Notes: a model not told the origin generated them from the letters alone. A DNA stretch of 64,000 nt from Aquabacter sediminis (GCF_028863665.1 NZ_JARBFX010000002.1:434001-498000), one strand, 5' to 3'. Counted from the stretch's first letter, positions 15,384 through 26,098 are shown. Numbers and translations are program-made.

Positions 15384-18032
15384 TCAGGACGCGAGGGCCG
15401 CCTCCACCGCCGCCAGCGCCTCGGGCGCCTTGGAGCCGTCCGGGCCGCCCGCCTGGGCCATGTCGGGACGGCCGCCGCCGCCCTTTCCGCCCAGCGCCTC
15501 GGCCCCAAGCCGCACCAGGCTGACCGCATCGAACCGGCTCGTCAGGTCGGCGGTCACGCCGACCACAATGCCGGCCTTGCCGTCATCGGTCACGCCCACG
15601 ATGGCCACCACGCCGGAGCCGAGTTGCTTCTTGCCCTCGTCGACGAGGCTCTTCAGGTCCCTCAGCTCAATGCCCGAGACATGCTTTGCCAGGAGCTTGA
15701 CGTCACCCACGAGGCGGGCCGCGTCTTCGCCGGCCGCGCCGCCGCCCATGGCCAGCTTCTTGCGCGCCTCGGCGAGGTCGCGCTCCAGCTTCCGCCGCTC
15801 CTCAACCAGGGTGGAAATGCGCGCTTCCACTTCCCCGACCGGAGCCTTGAGGATGGAGGCCGCTCCTTGCAGCGCCGCGTTGGCGGCATTGAGATGGTGG
15901 CGCGCGGCATGCGCGGTCAACGCCTCGATGCGCCGCACGCCGGCCGCGACCGCGCCCTCGGAGACCACGGAAACCAGCCCGATGTCCCCTGTCCGCGCCA
16001 CATGGGTGCCGCCGCACAGCTCAACCGAATAGGGTGCGCCATTGCCGGCGTCGGTGCCCATGGACACCACGCGCACTTCATCGCCGTATTTTTCGCCAAA
16101 CAGCGCACGGGCGCCGGAGGCGATCGCGTCGTCCACGCCCATGAGCCGCGTCTCCACCGGCTCGTTGCGCAGCACGTAGGTGTTGACGATTTCCTCCACC
16201 TCCGCGACCTCGTTGGGGGTCATGGGCTTGGGGTGGCTGAAGTCGAAGCGCATGCGATCGGGCGCGACCAACGATCCCTTCTGCGCCACATGGTCGCCCA
16301 GCACGCGCCGCAGCGCCTCGTGAAGCAGGTGGGTCGCGGAATGGTTGGCCCGCACCGCGGCGCGGCGGGCATGGTCCACTTCCAGGGTCAGCGCGGTGCC
16401 GCGGCCGAGCGTCCCCTCATTGACGCGAACCTCGTGAACGAACAGGTCGCCCAGCTTCTTCTGCGTGCCGATGACAGTGGCGCGCACGCCCTCGCCCACC
16501 ATCACGCCGGTATCGCCCACCTGACCGCCGGATTCGCCATAGAACGGCGTCTGGTTGAGCACAACGAGCCCCTGCTCGCCGGCGGCAAGGGCCTCAACCT
16601 CGGCCCCCTCGCGCACCAGCGCCCGAACCACGCCTTCTGCGCTCTCGGTGTCATAGCCGAGGAATTCAGTCGCCCCTTCCCGCTCCCGCAGGCCGAACCA
16701 GACGGTGTCCGTCGCCGCTTCGCCGGAGCCGGCCCAGGCGGCGCGGGCATCGGCGCGCTGACGCTCCATCGCCGCGTTGAAGGCTTCGGTGTCCACATGG
16801 ATGCCGCGACCACGCAGGGCATCCTCGGTCAGATCGAGGGGGAAGCCATAGGTGTCGTAGAGCTTGAAGGCGACGTCGCCCGGGAAGCGCGCTCCGGACA
16901 CGAGGCCCGCGCTCTCCTCTTCCAGGATTGACAGACCGCGTTCCAGCGTCCGCCGGAAGCGCTTTTCCTCCAGCAGCAGGGTCTCGGCCGCCAGCGGCTC
17001 GGCGCGGGCGATCTCCGGATAGGCCCGGCCCATCTCGCGCACCAGGATCGGCACCAGGCGGTGCATGAGCGGATCGCGGGCGCCGAGGAGCTGGGCGTGG
17101 CGCATGGCGCGGCGCATGATTCGCCGCAGCACGTAGCCCCGGCCCTCATTGGAAGGCAGGACGCCGTCGGCGGTGAGGAAGACGGACGCCCGCAAATGAT
17201 CAGCGATGACCCGGTGGCTCGCCTTCTGGGGTCCCTCGGGTGAAACGCCCGTCAGCTCGGCGACCTCGGCGATGATCGCCCGCATGAGGTCGGTCTCGTA
17301 ATTGTCGTGCGTGCCCTGGAGCAGCGCGGAGATGCGCTCAAGGCCCATGCCGGTGTCGATGGACGGGCGCGGCAGCCGCACCCGCTCGCCGCCGGGCAGC
17401 TGCTCATATTGCATGAACACGAGATTCCAGATCTCGATGAAGCGATCGCCATCCGCGTCCGCCGAACCGGGAGGCCCGCCGGGGATGTGGGCCCCGTGGT
17501 CGAAGAAGATCTCGGAGCACGGCCCGCACGGCCCGGTGTCACCCATGGCCCAGAAATTGTCGGAGGTGGGGATGCGAATGATGCGATCGTCCGACAGTCC
17601 GGCAATCTTCTTCCACAGCGCATGGGCCTCGTCGTCCTCCGAATAGACGGTGACGATGAGCCGGTCCTTGGGCAGCTCGAACTCGCGGGTTACCAGACCC
17701 CAGGCGAGCTCGATGGCGCGGTCCTTGAAATAGTCGCCGAAGGAGAAATTCCCCAGCATCTCAAAGAAGGTGTGGTGCCGCGCGGTGTAGCCCACATTGT
17801 CCAGGTCGTTGTGCTTGCCGCCTGCGCGCACGCACTTCTGGGCCGTGACGGCACGGGAATAGGGCCGCTTCTCGACGCCGGTGAAGACGTTCTTGAACTG
17901 CACCATCCCCGCATTGGTGAACATCAACGTGGGATCGTTTCGCGGCACGAGCGGGGAGGAGGAGACCGCCTCGTGACCGTTCTTGACGAAGTAGTCGACG
18001 AAAGTCGACCGGATCTCGTTGACCCCGCTCAT
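15384..18032 (-). CDS. alaS: Alanyl-tRNA synthetase
   Basis: 882 residues, full length for bacterial AlaRS. It charges tRNA-Ala in the cytoplasm. The N-terminal class II catalytic core is intact ([29 protein letters not shown], motif 2 region [18 protein letters not shown], and [13 protein letters not shown]). The editing domain has the zinc ligands HSATH (near residue 560) and CGGTH (near 670), and the C-terminal oligomerisation domain (C-Ala, [13 protein letters not shown]) is complete. It lies downstream of recA on the same strand, an order common in alphaproteobacteria. It ends in a hairpin-rich region. Confidence 0.98.
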   Translation of the reverse strand: MSGVNEIRSTFVDYFVKNGHEAVSSSPLVPRNDPTLMFTNAGMVQFKNVFTGVEKRPYSRAVTAQKCVRAGGKHNDLDNVGYTARHHTFFEMLGNFSFGDYFKDRAIELAWGLVTREFELPKDRLIVTVYSEDDEAHALWKKIAGLSDDRIIRIPTSDNFWAMGDTGPCGPCSEIFFDHGAHIPGGPPGSADADGDRFIEIWNLVFMQYEQLPGGERVRLPRPSIDTGMGLERISALLQGTHDNYETDLMRAIIAEVAELTGVSPEGPQKASHRVIADHLRASVFLTADGVLPSNEGRGYVLRRIMRRAMRHAQLLGARDPLMHRLVPILVREMGRAYPEIARAEPLAAETLLLEEKRFRRTLERGLSILEEESAGLVSGARFPGDVAFKLYDTYGFPLDLTEDALRGRGIHVDTEAFNAAMERQRADARAAWAGSGEAATDTVWFGLREREGATEFLGYDTESAEGVVRALVREGAEVEALAAGEQGLVVLNQTPFYGESGGQVGDTGVMVGEGVRATVIGTQKKLGDLFVHEVRVNEGTLGRGTALTLEVDHARRAAVRANHSATHLLHEALRRVLGDHVAQKGSLVAPDRMRFDFSHPKPMTPNEVAEVEEIVNTYVLRNEPVETRLMGVDDAIASGARALFGEKYGDEVRVVSMGTDAGNGAPYSVELCGGTHVARTGDIGLVSVVSEGAVAAGVRRIEALTAHAARHHLNAANAALQGAASILKAPVGEVEARISTLVEERRKLERDLAEARKKLAMGGGAAGEDAARLVGDVKLLAKHVSGIELRDLKSLVDEGKKQLGSGVVAIVGVTDDGKAGIVVGVTADLTSRFDAVSLVRLGAEALGGKGGGGRPDMAQAGGPDGSKAPEALAAVEAALAS

Positions 18033-18388
18033 ATCCCGGCCACCATACCCTTACGTTGCGTCCGCCGGCCGCGCAGCGCTGTCCGGCGCCCAAGGCCGGA
18101 CCTTCCAGGAAGGCTGGCCGAATGGACCCGTTCGTTTAGCGGGCACCCGTGTCCTTGTCCAGAAAGGGCACCCGCACAAAGGCCATTCCTGGCAGCTGCG
18201 CGCACCCACGGATCGTTCGCCTCAAGGGTCACACGCCCCAGGCATCACATCTCCCGAACTCAGAGCGCAAGCGCACGCGAAAGTGCCCGCATCCTCAAGG
18301 GAGGTCAGCGCCTTAGCCGGTGCGGAACATATTCCGCACCGGCAGATCGCTGCCAAGGGCAATCACGTTCAGAGAGGCGGGAGACCGA
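18033..18388. other. 356-base spacer between recA and alaS
   Basis: No gene is visible here. It contains the perfect hairpin at 18316-18343 after recA and, by position, must contain the alaS promoter. I see no T-box or other known leader. Confidence 0.6.
18316..18343 (-). terminator. Strong hairpin downstream of recA
   Basis: GCCGGTGCGGAA (18316-18327) and TTCCGCACCGGC (18332-18343) form a perfect 12-base-pair stem with a 4-base loop, 45 bases after the recA stop. No U-run follows on the minus strand, so it is either an atypical terminator or a 3'-end stabiliser. Confidence 0.6.
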
Positions 18389-19471
18389 TCATTCCGGGCT
18401 GGCCGCGTCGCCATCTTCCTCCGGCGAGCCGGTGAGAATCTGCTCGGCAATCAGCCCCGCATTCTGGCGGATGGCGGCCTCGATGCGGCCGGCAATTTCC
18501 GGATTCTGCCGCAGGAAGGTCTTGGCATTCTCCCGGCCCTGACCGAGGCGCTGGCTGTCATGGGAGAACCAGGCGCCCGATTTTTCCACCACGCCGGCGC
18601 GCACGCCCAGATCGAGCAACTCGCCGAGCTTGGACACACCCTCCCCGTACATGATGTCGAATTCGACCTGCTTGAAAGGCGGGGCCAGCTTGTTCTTGAC
18701 CACCTTCACGCGCGTCTGGTTGCCCACGACCTCGTCCCGCTCCTTGATCATGCCGATGCGGCGGATGTCGAGGCGGATGGAGGCGTAGAACTTCAGCGCA
18801 TTGCCACCCGTGGTGGTCTCGGGCGAGCCATACATGACGCCGATCTTCATCCGGATCTGGTTGATGAAGATGACCATCGTATTGGACTTGGAAATGGAGC
18901 CGGTGAGCTTGCGCAGCGCCTGGCTCATGAGGCGCGCCTGCATGCCGGGCTGATTCTCGCCCATCTCGCCATCGAGCTCGGCCCGTGGCGTGAGGGCGGC
19001 CACCGAATCCACCACCAGCACGTCAATGGCGCCTGAGCGCACCAGGGTGTCGGCGATCTCCAGAGCCTGCTCGCCAGCGTCCGGCTGGGAGATCAGCAAT
19101 TCATCAAGATTGACGCCGAGCTTGCGGGCATAGATGGGGTCGAGCGCATGCTCGGCATCGATGAAGGCGCATACACCGCCCTTCTTCTGCGCCTCCGCCA
19201 CCACATGCAGGGCCAGCGTGGTCTTGCCGGAGGATTCCGGCCCGAAGATCTCCACGATGCGTCCCTTGGGCAGGCCGCCGATGCCAAGCGCAATGTCGAG
19301 GCCGAGCGAGCCGGAGGGGATGCTTTCCACCTCCATCACCTTGCCGCTCTTGCCGAGCCGCATGATCGAGCCCTTGCCGAAATGCCGCTCGATTTGCGAC
19401 AGCGCGGCGTCGAGTGCCTTCGTTTTATCCATGGAAGAACCTTCGACGAGTCTGAGTGTCGACTGAGTCAT
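18389..19471 (-). CDS. recA: Recombinase RecA
   Basis: 360 residues. RecA forms ATP-dependent filaments on single-stranded DNA, drives strand exchange and triggers LexA self-cleavage. Walker [10 protein letters not shown] is at 77-85; MAW signature [14 protein letters not shown], the L1/L2 loop regions ([19 protein letters not shown] and GGNALKF) and the acidic C-terminus ([12 protein letters not shown]) are present. The start at 19471 gives [20 protein letters not shown], which matches rhizobial RecA; the frame extends upstream to 19495, but those residues do not fit the family. It is preceded by an SOS box at 19535-19549. Confidence 0.98.
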   Translation of the reverse strand: MTQSTLRLVEGSSMDKTKALDAALSQIERHFGKGSIMRLGKSGKVMEVESIPSGSLGLDIALGIGGLPKGRIVEIFGPESSGKTTLALHVVAEAQKKGGVCAFIDAEHALDPIYARKLGVNLDELLISQPDAGEQALEIADTLVRSGAIDVLVVDSVAALTPRAELDGEMGENQPGMQARLMSQALRKLTGSISKSNTMVIFINQIRMKIGVMYGSPETTTGGNALKFYASIRLDIRRIGMIKERDEVVGNQTRVKVVKNKLAPPFKQVEFDIMYGEGVSKLGELLDLGVRAGVVEKSGAWFSHDSQRLGQGRENAKTFLRQNPEIAGRIEAAIRQNAGLIAEQILTGSPEEDGDAASPE

Positions 19472-19534
19472 CGCTGTGCTCCGCGCCGGACGCAAGATTG
19501 TCTCGGATGTTTTTTCGTACCATCTTTGTTCTCT

Positions 19535-19549
19535 GTTCGCAATATGTTC
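19535..19549. promoter_or_regulatory. Alphaproteobacterial LexA (SOS) box upstream of recA
   Basis: GTTC-GCAATAT-GTTC is an exact GTTC-N7-GTTC direct repeat, the known LexA recognition sequence of alphaproteobacteria (GAAC-N7-GAAC when read in recA orientation). It lies 64-78 bases upstream of the recA start. A third GTTC is at 19528-19531. The region 19472-19577 is shared with the 3' end of the LysR gene, so the box should act on recA only. Confidence 0.85.
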
Positions 19550-19577
19550 TCATCTGATCTCTCATTTTGATGTGGCC

Positions 19578-20525
19578 TCACACCCCCTGGGGGTCGAGCC
19601 GCCGCAACTCGTCCGCAAGGAAGGCGACGAAGATGCGGGTCGCCTCGGGCAGGACGCGGCCTTGCATGGTCTGGATTTCATAGCGCCGCTCGGTGCTCGC
19701 GCGGGTCTGAAGGGGGACCGATTGCATGCGGAACCTCGAGAGGCGGGTCGCGGCGGTGATGCGTCCGGTCATGATGATGCCGCCGCCGATTTCGGCAAAA
19801 CTCCACAGGCCTGCCATGTAATTGGTGGTCATGACCGGCTCAATGACCACCCCCTCCACCCCGCACAGAATGTCGAACAGCTGACGAGCGGTGGTGTCCT
19901 TGTCGGACAGGCCCACCGGATAGTCCGCCACTTCGGCCAGGGTGACGCTGGTCCGGCCGGCCAGGGGGTGATCGGGCGCCATGAGGGCGACGAGTGGGGC
20001 GCTGCCGGCCAGTTCCACGCGAATGCCCGCGTCCGGCACAAAACCGAACGAAAGGCCCACATCCACGATCCCCTCGCTCACCATCCGCGTGGTCTCGCGG
20101 GGGGCCGCCACATGCATCTCAAACGAAATGCCCGGATAGGTGCCGCGAAACATGCCGATGGTGCGGGGAACGAAGTCGGTTCCAAATCCCTCCGTGCAGC
20201 CGACCCGCACGAGCCCCCTCTCCAGCCCCTTCAGGCGCCGGATCTCCGCGACCACCTGTTCCTCGCCGAGGCGTGTGCGGCGGGCATGCTGGGCGAGCAG
20301 CTCGCCTGCCGCGTTCAACACAAGCCGACGGGAGCGGCGCTCGAAGAGTTGCGTCCCCAGGTCCGCTTCCAGCTTGGCGATCTGCCGGCTGATGGCGGAG
20401 GCGGCCACATTGAGGCGCGCGGACGCCTCCGCGATTGAGCCCACTTGCACCACTTCAAGAAAATAGCGCAGCGCTGCATCGTCCAAGGGGGTGCACTCCG
20501 CACTCAATTGCCGTTTCGGCAACAA
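19578..20525 (-). CDS. LysR-family transcriptional regulator of the peptide-transport operon
   Basis: About 315 residues from TTG 20525; TTG 20486, just before the first helix, is an alternative. The N-terminal winged helix-turn-helix is typical (ALRYFLEVVQVGSIAEASARLNVAASAISRQIAKLEADLG), followed by a LysR substrate-binding domain of about 200 residues (GTDFVPRTIGMFRGTYPGISFEMHV, then PLAGRTSVTLAEVADYPVGL). It is divergent from the ABC transporter operon starting at 20636, with 110 bases between, so it probably controls that operon in response to a metabolite. The ligand is unknown. Confidence 0.88.
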   Translation of the reverse strand: MLPKRQLSAECTPLDDAALRYFLEVVQVGSIAEASARLNVAASAISRQIAKLEADLGTQLFERRSRRLVLNAAGELLAQHARRTRLGEEQVVAEIRRLKGLERGLVRVGCTEGFGTDFVPRTIGMFRGTYPGISFEMHVAAPRETTRMVSEGIVDVGLSFGFVPDAGIRVELAGSAPLVALMAPDHPLAGRTSVTLAEVADYPVGLSDKDTTARQLFDILCGVEGVVIEPVMTTNYMAGLWSFAEIGGGIIMTGRITAATRLSRFRMQSVPLQTRASTERRYEIQTMQGRVLPEATRIFVAFLADELRRLDPQGV

Positions 20526-20635
20526 ATCCGACTAAATATTCTAATTGCGATACCTCTAAAGCTCAATAATCTATCTCGCCTAGAAGCTGAGCAAAAAGCC
20601 CGGCTCAATCAATAAATTCCAGAGAGAGAGAGAAC

Positions 20636-22168
20636 ATGGCCAGCATTCCGTCCCGTCTCTCACGCTTATTGGCCTCGGCCCTCATTCTCGGTGCGATCCC
20701 GAGCGCCGCGTTCGCCGACAAGGCCAAAGATACCCTTGTCTACGCCTCGGATTCCGAGCCGGAAAATATCAGCCCTTACCATAACAATCTTCGCGAAGGC
20801 ATCATTGTTGCCCGGCATGCCTTCGACAACCTCATCTTCCGTAATCCCGATACAGGCAAATACGAGCCCCAGCTCGCCACCAGCTGGACCTGGGTCGATC
20901 CGCAGACCCTCGACCTGACCATCCGCAAGGGCGTCACCTTCCACAATGGCGATCCGCTCACTGCCGACGACGTGGTGTTCACCCTCAACATGGTGGTGTC
21001 GCCGGATTCCAAGGTCGTCACCAAGCAGAACGTGAACTGGATCAAGAGCGCCGAGAAGATCGGCGACGACAAGGTCCGCATTCACCTGGCCGGCCCGTTT
21101 CCGGCCGCCATCGAATATCTGGCTGGCCCGGTGGTGATCTATCCGGAGGCCTATTTCAAGAAGGTGGGCCTCGACGGCTTCGCCAAGGCGCCCATCGGCT
21201 CCGGCCCCTACAAGGTGACCTCGGTCACGCCCGGCAAGGGCGTGAAGATGGAGAAGAACACCGCCTATTGGAAGGACAGTCCCCTCGGTCAGCCCAAGAT
21301 CGGCAAGATCGAGTTCCGCGTCATTCCAGACCCCGAAACCCAGGTGGCCGAGCTGATGACGGGCGGCCTCGACTGGATCTGGCGTGTCCAGGCGGACCAG
21401 GCCAAGCAGTTGGGCGCCGTGCCCAACATCACGGTGCTCGCCGCCGAGACCATGCGGGTGGGCTTCCTGCAACTGGATTCCCAGGGCCGCACTCCCGGCG
21501 CAGAGCCGCTGAAGGACCCCCGCGTGCGCCAGGCCATCGCCTATGCCATCGACCGCAAGGCCATGGTGGACAATCTGGTGCGCGGCGGCGCCCGCGTCAT
21601 GAACTCGGCCTGCTTCATCGACCAGTTCGGCTGCACCGACAAAGGCGTGCCGCGCTATGACTACGACCCCGCCAAGGCCAAGGCTCTGCTGGCGGAGGCG
21701 GGCTATCCCAACGGCTTCTCCATCGACCTCTACGCCTATCGCGAGCGCGAATATGCGGAGGCGGTCATCGGCTATCTCGGCGCCGTCGGGATCAAGGCGA
21801 AGCTCAATTTCATGAAGTCGCCGGCGCTGCGTGAACTGGCCCGCGCGGGCAAGGTCCCGATCTATTTCCAGACCTGGGGCTCGTTCTCGGTGGCCGATGC
21901 GTCCGCCTTCACCGGCGTGTGGTTCAAGGGCGACGCCGACGACATGACCCACGACCAGACCGTCACCGACCTGCTGAAGACCGCGGACACGACGGTGGAG
22001 ACAGAAACGCGCCTCGCCACCTATCAGAAGGCGCTGAAGCTGATCGCGGAGAAGGCCTATCTGGTGCCGCTCTTCTCCTATTCGGCCAACTACGCCTTCA
22101 CCAGCGACCTGAACTTCACCGCGCAGCCGGACGAGCTGCCGCGCTTCTACAAGGCGAGCTGGAAATAG
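20636..22168 (+). CDS. ABC transporter substrate-binding protein, peptide/nickel type (SBP_bac_5)
   Basis: A 510-residue periplasmic binding protein. The signal peptide is about residues 1-28 (cleavage AFA-DK). The mature part has the family pattern: LVYASDSEPENISPYHNN, then TWVDPQTLDLTIRKGVTFHNGDPLTADDVVF, and RQAIAYAIDRKAMVDNLVRGGAR. The binding cleft cannot be assigned from sequence; ligands in this family include dipeptides, oligopeptides, nickel complexes and opines. A purine-rich AGAGAGAGAGAA stretch just before ATG acts as ribosome site. It is first in an operon with permeases, ATPases and a peptidase, so a small peptide or acylated amino acid is likely (inference). Confidence 0.92.
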   Translation: MASIPSRLSRLLASALILGAIPSAAFADKAKDTLVYASDSEPENISPYHNNLREGIIVARHAFDNLIFRNPDTGKYEPQLATSWTWVDPQTLDLTIRKGVTFHNGDPLTADDVVFTLNMVVSPDSKVVTKQNVNWIKSAEKIGDDKVRIHLAGPFPAAIEYLAGPVVIYPEAYFKKVGLDGFAKAPIGSGPYKVTSVTPGKGVKMEKNTAYWKDSPLGQPKIGKIEFRVIPDPETQVAELMTGGLDWIWRVQADQAKQLGAVPNITVLAAETMRVGFLQLDSQGRTPGAEPLKDPRVRQAIAYAIDRKAMVDNLVRGGARVMNSACFIDQFGCTDKGVPRYDYDPAKAKALLAEAGYPNGFSIDLYAYREREYAEAVIGYLGAVGIKAKLNFMKSPALRELARAGKVPIYFQTWGSFSVADASAFTGVWFKGDADDMTHDQTVTDLLKTADTTVETETRLATYQKALKLIAEKAYLVPLFSYSANYAFTSDLNFTAQPDELPRFYKASWK

Positions 22169-22275
22169 CCGGCAGAGACAAGCGTGCGCGGTGGCGAACG
22201 CCGCGCCCGCCTTGCTCCAGCGCCAGTCCGGGACCCCACGGCCCCGGCCCTTTCGGAACTCCCGGAGGTCGCGTC

Positions 22276-23193
22276 ATGCTCGCCTTCACCCTTCGCCGCC
22301 TGGTGGTGGCCGTATCGGTGGCGTTCACCGTATCGATCATTGCGTTCGCGCTTCTGCATCTGTCGGGTGACCTTGCCACCACCATTGCGGGCCCCGAAGC
22401 CTCCGCCGAACAGGTAGAGCAGATCCGCCATCAGTTCGGTCTCGACCGGCCCCTGTCGGCGCAATATCTCGACTGGCTCTGGGGCGCGCTGCATCTCGAC
22501 TTCGGCACGTCCTTCTACTTCCGCAATTCCGTCGCGAGCCTCCTGGCCGAGCGCATGCCGGTGACGCTCACTCTGGGCGCCATCTCGCTGGTGATCTCGC
22601 TGGCCATCGCAGTGCCGCTCGGCGTCCTCGCCGCCGTCTATCGCGGAACCCTGATCGACCGGCTGGCGCTCACCTTCTGCGTGCTCGGCCAGGCGCTGCC
22701 CACCTTCTGCCTCGGCCTGGGGCTCATCATCGTGTTCGCGGTGAAGCTGCGCTGGCTGCCGGTGTCAGGCAACGCCTCCTGGCAGAATTATGTCCTGCCT
22801 TCCATCGCGCTTGGCTGGTACGCCGTGCCGGCGGTGATGCGCCTCTCGCGAAACGGCATGCTGGAAGTCCTTTCGCAGGATTATATCCGGACGGCCCGCG
22901 CCAAGGGCCTCTCGCCGATAAAGGTCATCCTGAAGCATGCCTTGCGCAATGCCATCATTCCGGTGGTTGCGCTGGCGGCGGTGCAGTTCGGCTTCATGCT
23001 GGGCGGCTCCATCGTGGTGGAGGCGGTGTTCTCCATGCACGGCATCGGGCACCTGGCCTGGGAAGCCATCGCCCGCAACGACTTCCCGGTGGTGCAGGCG
23101 GTCGTCCTGGTGCTGGCCGCCATCTACATCACCCTGACCTTCCTCGCCGACGTCCTCAACGCTTTGCTCGATCCCCGGATGCGCGTCGCATGA
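22276..23193 (+). CDS. ABC transporter permease, DppB-like
   Basis: A 305-residue inner-membrane protein with the N-terminal DppB signature (LAFTLRRLVVAVSVAFTVSIIAFALLHL and the region ending LDRPLSAQYLDWL), six hydrophobic segments, and the EAA loop RTARAKGLSPIKVILKHALRNAIIP. The start ATG 22276 is preceded by CGGAGGTC; the upstream open frame has no family similarity. A 107-base gap separates it from the binding-protein gene, and its stop overlaps the next start (ATGA). It is half of the heterodimeric channel. Confidence 0.93.
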   Translation: MLAFTLRRLVVAVSVAFTVSIIAFALLHLSGDLATTIAGPEASAEQVEQIRHQFGLDRPLSAQYLDWLWGALHLDFGTSFYFRNSVASLLAERMPVTLTLGAISLVISLAIAVPLGVLAAVYRGTLIDRLALTFCVLGQALPTFCLGLGLIIVFAVKLRWLPVSGNASWQNYVLPSIALGWYAVPAVMRLSRNGMLEVLSQDYIRTARAKGLSPIKVILKHALRNAIIPVVALAAVQFGFMLGGSIVVEAVFSMHGIGHLAWEAIARNDFPVVQAVVLVLAAIYITLTFLADVLNALLDPRMRVA

Positions 23194-24110
23194 CCATGAC
23201 CCTCACATCCGCCACATCCGAGCCCGGCCCGCTCGACCAGCCCCCGGTCCGCCGCGCGCCGTTCCACACCTTTCTGCTGAAGAGCCTCGGCCATGGTGGC
23301 TTCATGGTGGGCGCGGGGCTCCTGGCCTTCATCGTGCTGATCGCGCTCGCCGCACCGCTCATCGCCCCGCACGATCCCTATGCGCAAAACCTCGCCCAGC
23401 GGCTCGTGCCGCCCGTCTGGGATGCCAAGGGCAGCTGGAACCACATTCTCGGCACCGACAAACTGGGCCGCGACTATCTGAGCCGCCTGCTCTATGGCGC
23501 ACAGATCTCGCTGCTGATCGGAACGGTCACCGTCATCATTTCCGGCACAATCGGAACGGTGCTTGGCGTGTGCGCCGGCTATTTCGGCGGCCGGGTGGAT
23601 GCGGTTCTGAGCTACATCGTCACCACGCGCCTTGCGCTCCCCGTGGTCCTGGTGGCGCTCGCCTCGGCGGCCCTGGTGGGCAGTTCCCTGCAAGGCGTCA
23701 TCATCGTGCTCGGCCTTCTGCTGTGGGATCGGTTCGCGGTGGTCACCCGCTCGGCCACGCAGCAGGTGGTGGGCTCGGACTATATCGCCGCCGCCAGCGC
23801 CATCGGCTGCTCCACACCCCGCATCATCCTCTCAGAGGTTCTGCCCAACATCCTCAACCCGCTCATCGTGGTCGCGACGCTGGAAATGGCCCACGCCATC
23901 CTGCTGGAGGCGGCGCTGTCCTTCCTCGGGCTGGGGGTGCAGCCGCCCTTGCCCTCGTGGGGCCTGATGATCGCCGAGGGCAAGCAATACATGTTCTTCA
24001 GCCCCTGGGTGATCGCCATTCCCGCGACCGCGCTCGTGGTGCTGGTGCTGGCCATCAATCTCATGGGCGACGGGCTGCGCGACATCACCGCGCCCGAGAA
24101 CAGGAACTGA
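23190..24110 (+). CDS. ABC transporter permease, DppC-like
   Basis: 306 residues. The N-terminal OppC_N segment (LAFIVLIALAAPLIAPHDPYAQNL) is followed by LGTDKLGRDYLSRLLYGAQISL, the usual DppC motif, and an EAA loop QQVVGSDYIAAASAIGCSTPRIILSEVLPNIL. The C-terminus ends with SFLGLGVQPPLPSWGLMIAEG and NLMGDGLRD, both diagnostic. It pairs with the DppB-like permease, with which it shares a four-base overlap, and is three bases from the first ATPase gene. Confidence 0.94.
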   Translation: MTMTLTSATSEPGPLDQPPVRRAPFHTFLLKSLGHGGFMVGAGLLAFIVLIALAAPLIAPHDPYAQNLAQRLVPPVWDAKGSWNHILGTDKLGRDYLSRLLYGAQISLLIGTVTVIISGTIGTVLGVCAGYFGGRVDAVLSYIVTTRLALPVVLVALASAALVGSSLQGVIIVLGLLLWDRFAVVTRSATQQVVGSDYIAAASAIGCSTPRIILSEVLPNILNPLIVVATLEMAHAILLEAALSFLGLGVQPPLPSWGLMIAEGKQYMFFSPWVIAIPATALVVLVLAINLMGDGLRDITAPENRN

Positions 24111-24113
24111 GCC

Positions 24114-25094
24114 ATGGCCCTCCTGGAGGTAAAAGACCTCGTCATCGACATCCCCACCGGCGCGGGGGTGCTGCATGCGGTCAGCGGCGTTTCCTTTTCC
24201 TTGGAGCGGGGCGAAACGCTGGCCATCGTGGGGGAGAGCGGCTCGGGCAAGTCCCTGACCTCGCTGGCGCTCATGGATCTCCTGCCCAGGCGCGTTCAGC
24301 GCAAGGCCGCACGGCTCTCCTTCGACGGCATCGACCTGACGACCCTCTCCGCCTCCGGCATGCGCCGCCTGCGGGGAAACCGGATGGCGATGATCTTCCA
24401 GGAGCCCATGACATCACTGAACCCGGCCTACACGATCGGGAACCAGCTCACCGAGGCGCTCACCTGCCACCGCAAGGTCTCGGCGCGGGAGGCCACTGAC
24501 CGGGCGGTTTATCTTCTGGAAAAGGTGGGCATCACCGCTGCCGCCCGGCGCCTGTCGCAATATCCCCATCAGCTCTCGGGGGGGCTGCGCCAGCGGGTGA
24601 TGATCGCCATGGCGCTCATGTGCGGCCCCGAGCTCATCATCGCCGACGAGCCCACCACCGCCCTCGACGTGACCATCCAGGCGCAGATCCTTCACCTCAT
24701 CGCCGACCTGCAGAAGGAATTCGGCATGGCGGTGATCCTCATCACCCACGATCTCGGCGTCGTGGCGCGGGTCGCCGACAAGGTGGGGGTGATGTATGCC
24801 GGGCGCCTGGTGGAGACGGGCGCCGCCCGCACCCTCTTCCGCCATCCCGCCCATCCCTATACGCGCGGCCTGCTGGATTGCATCCCGGTCCCCGGCCGCA
24901 CGGTGCCCGGCGCGCCGCTGGGCGCCATACGCGGGCAGGTGCCGAACCTGATCGGCCGCCTGGAGGGCTGCGCCTTCCGCAACCGATGCGATCTGGCCGG
25001 TCCCGAATGTGCCGGCGCCATCCCCCTTCTCCACCCCGAGCCCGCCCATGACGTGCGCTGCCTGCACGCCAGCATCCCGGAGGCCGCGGCATGA
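24114..25094 (+). CDS. ABC transporter ATP-binding protein, DppD-like
   Basis: 326 residues. Walker [10 protein letters not shown]-loop [10 protein letters not shown], signature [15 protein letters not shown], Walker [13 protein letters not shown] and switch histidine [14 protein letters not shown] are complete. The C-terminal oligopeptide-transporter domain carries a cysteine cluster ([15 protein letters not shown] ... CLH), which in DppD-type ATPases binds an iron-sulfur cluster. It is one of two ATPases of the importer; its stop overlaps the second by four bases. Confidence 0.94.
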   Translation: MALLEVKDLVIDIPTGAGVLHAVSGVSFSLERGETLAIVGESGSGKSLTSLALMDLLPRRVQRKAARLSFDGIDLTTLSASGMRRLRGNRMAMIFQEPMTSLNPAYTIGNQLTEALTCHRKVSAREATDRAVYLLEKVGITAAARRLSQYPHQLSGGLRQRVMIAMALMCGPELIIADEPTTALDVTIQAQILHLIADLQKEFGMAVILITHDLGVVARVADKVGVMYAGRLVETGAARTLFRHPAHPYTRGLLDCIPVPGRTVPGAPLGAIRGQVPNLIGRLEGCAFRNRCDLAGPECAGAIPLLHPEPAHDVRCLHASIPEAAA

Positions 25095-26068
25095 GCGACA
25101 TCGTCCTTGAACTGAAAGACGTTACGCGCACCTTCCAGGTCTCGCAGGGCATGTTCCGCCCGAAGGCGACGCTCACCGCCGTCGCGGGGGTCTCGCTCCA
25201 GGTGCGCCGGGGCGAGGTCTATGCCCTGGTGGGGGAAAGTGGCTCGGGCAAGTCGACGCTGGCCAAGATGCTGCTGGGCCTCCTGCCGCCCTCGTCCGGC
25301 GAGATCCGCATCGACGGCACGCCCATCGCCGAGACCAACCGCATCGCGGTGGCGCGGCGCATCCAGCCCATTTTCCAGGACCCCTATTCCTCGCTCAATC
25401 CGCGCAAGTCCATCGCCGACCTCATCGCCTTGCCGCTGGTGGTGCATGGCATCGGCAGCGCGGCCGAACGGCGCAAGAAGGTGCTGGAGATGCTGGACGT
25501 GGTGGGTCTGCCGCGCCGTCTCCTCGATGCCGGACCGAGCCAATTGTCCGGCGGCCAGCGCCAGCGGGTCGCCATCGCCCGTGCCCTCATCATGCGGCCG
25601 GAAGTGGTGATCTGCGACGAGCCGACCTCCGCGCTCGACGTCTCCGTGCAGGCGCAGATCCTCAATCTGCTGCTGGAATTGAAGCGCGAACTGGGGCTGA
25701 CCTATTTCTTCATCAGCCACAATCTGGCGGTGGTGGAGCATCTGGCAGACCGGGTGGCCGTCATGTATCTCGGCCGCTTCGTGGAGGAGCGCACCCGTGC
25801 CGGCCTGTTTGCCGGGCCGCAGCATCCCTATAGCCGGGCGCTGCTGGAGTCTGTGCTGACGCCTGACCCCGATCTCGGCGTACCGGACACGCATCTGGGC
25901 GCCGTCTTCCCCAATCCGCTGACGCCCACGCCCGGCTGCGCCTTCCACCCGCGCTGCCCTTCGGCGCGCGACTTGTGCCAGCGCATTTCCCCGGTGGCCC
26001 AGCCGCTGCCGGACGGCTACGCCGCCTGCCATTTCGCCACGCCGGCCGCCTTGCCGAGCGCCGCCTGA
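25091..26068 (+). CDS. ABC transporter ATP-binding protein, DppF-like
   Basis: 325 residues. Walker [23 protein letters not shown], signature LSGGQRQRVAIARAL, Walker B VVICDEPTSALD and FISHNLAVVEHLADR are all intact. The C-terminal oligopeptide domain again has cysteines (GCAFHPRCPSARDLC). It forms a heterodimer with the DppD-like ATPase. The peptidase gene follows after a 30-base gap. Confidence 0.94.
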   Translation: MSDIVLELKDVTRTFQVSQGMFRPKATLTAVAGVSLQVRRGEVYALVGESGSGKSTLAKMLLGLLPPSSGEIRIDGTPIAETNRIAVARRIQPIFQDPYSSLNPRKSIADLIALPLVVHGIGSAAERRKKVLEMLDVVGLPRRLLDAGPSQLSGGQRQRVAIARALIMRPEVVICDEPTSALDVSVQAQILNLLLELKRELGLTYFFISHNLAVVEHLADRVAVMYLGRFVEERTRAGLFAGPQHPYSRALLESVLTPDPDLGVPDTHLGAVFPNPLTPTPGCAFHPRCPSARDLCQRISPVAQPLPDGYAACHFATPAALPSAA

Positions 26069-26098
26069 TCCCTTTTCCATCAAGGTCCCGTTGACATC

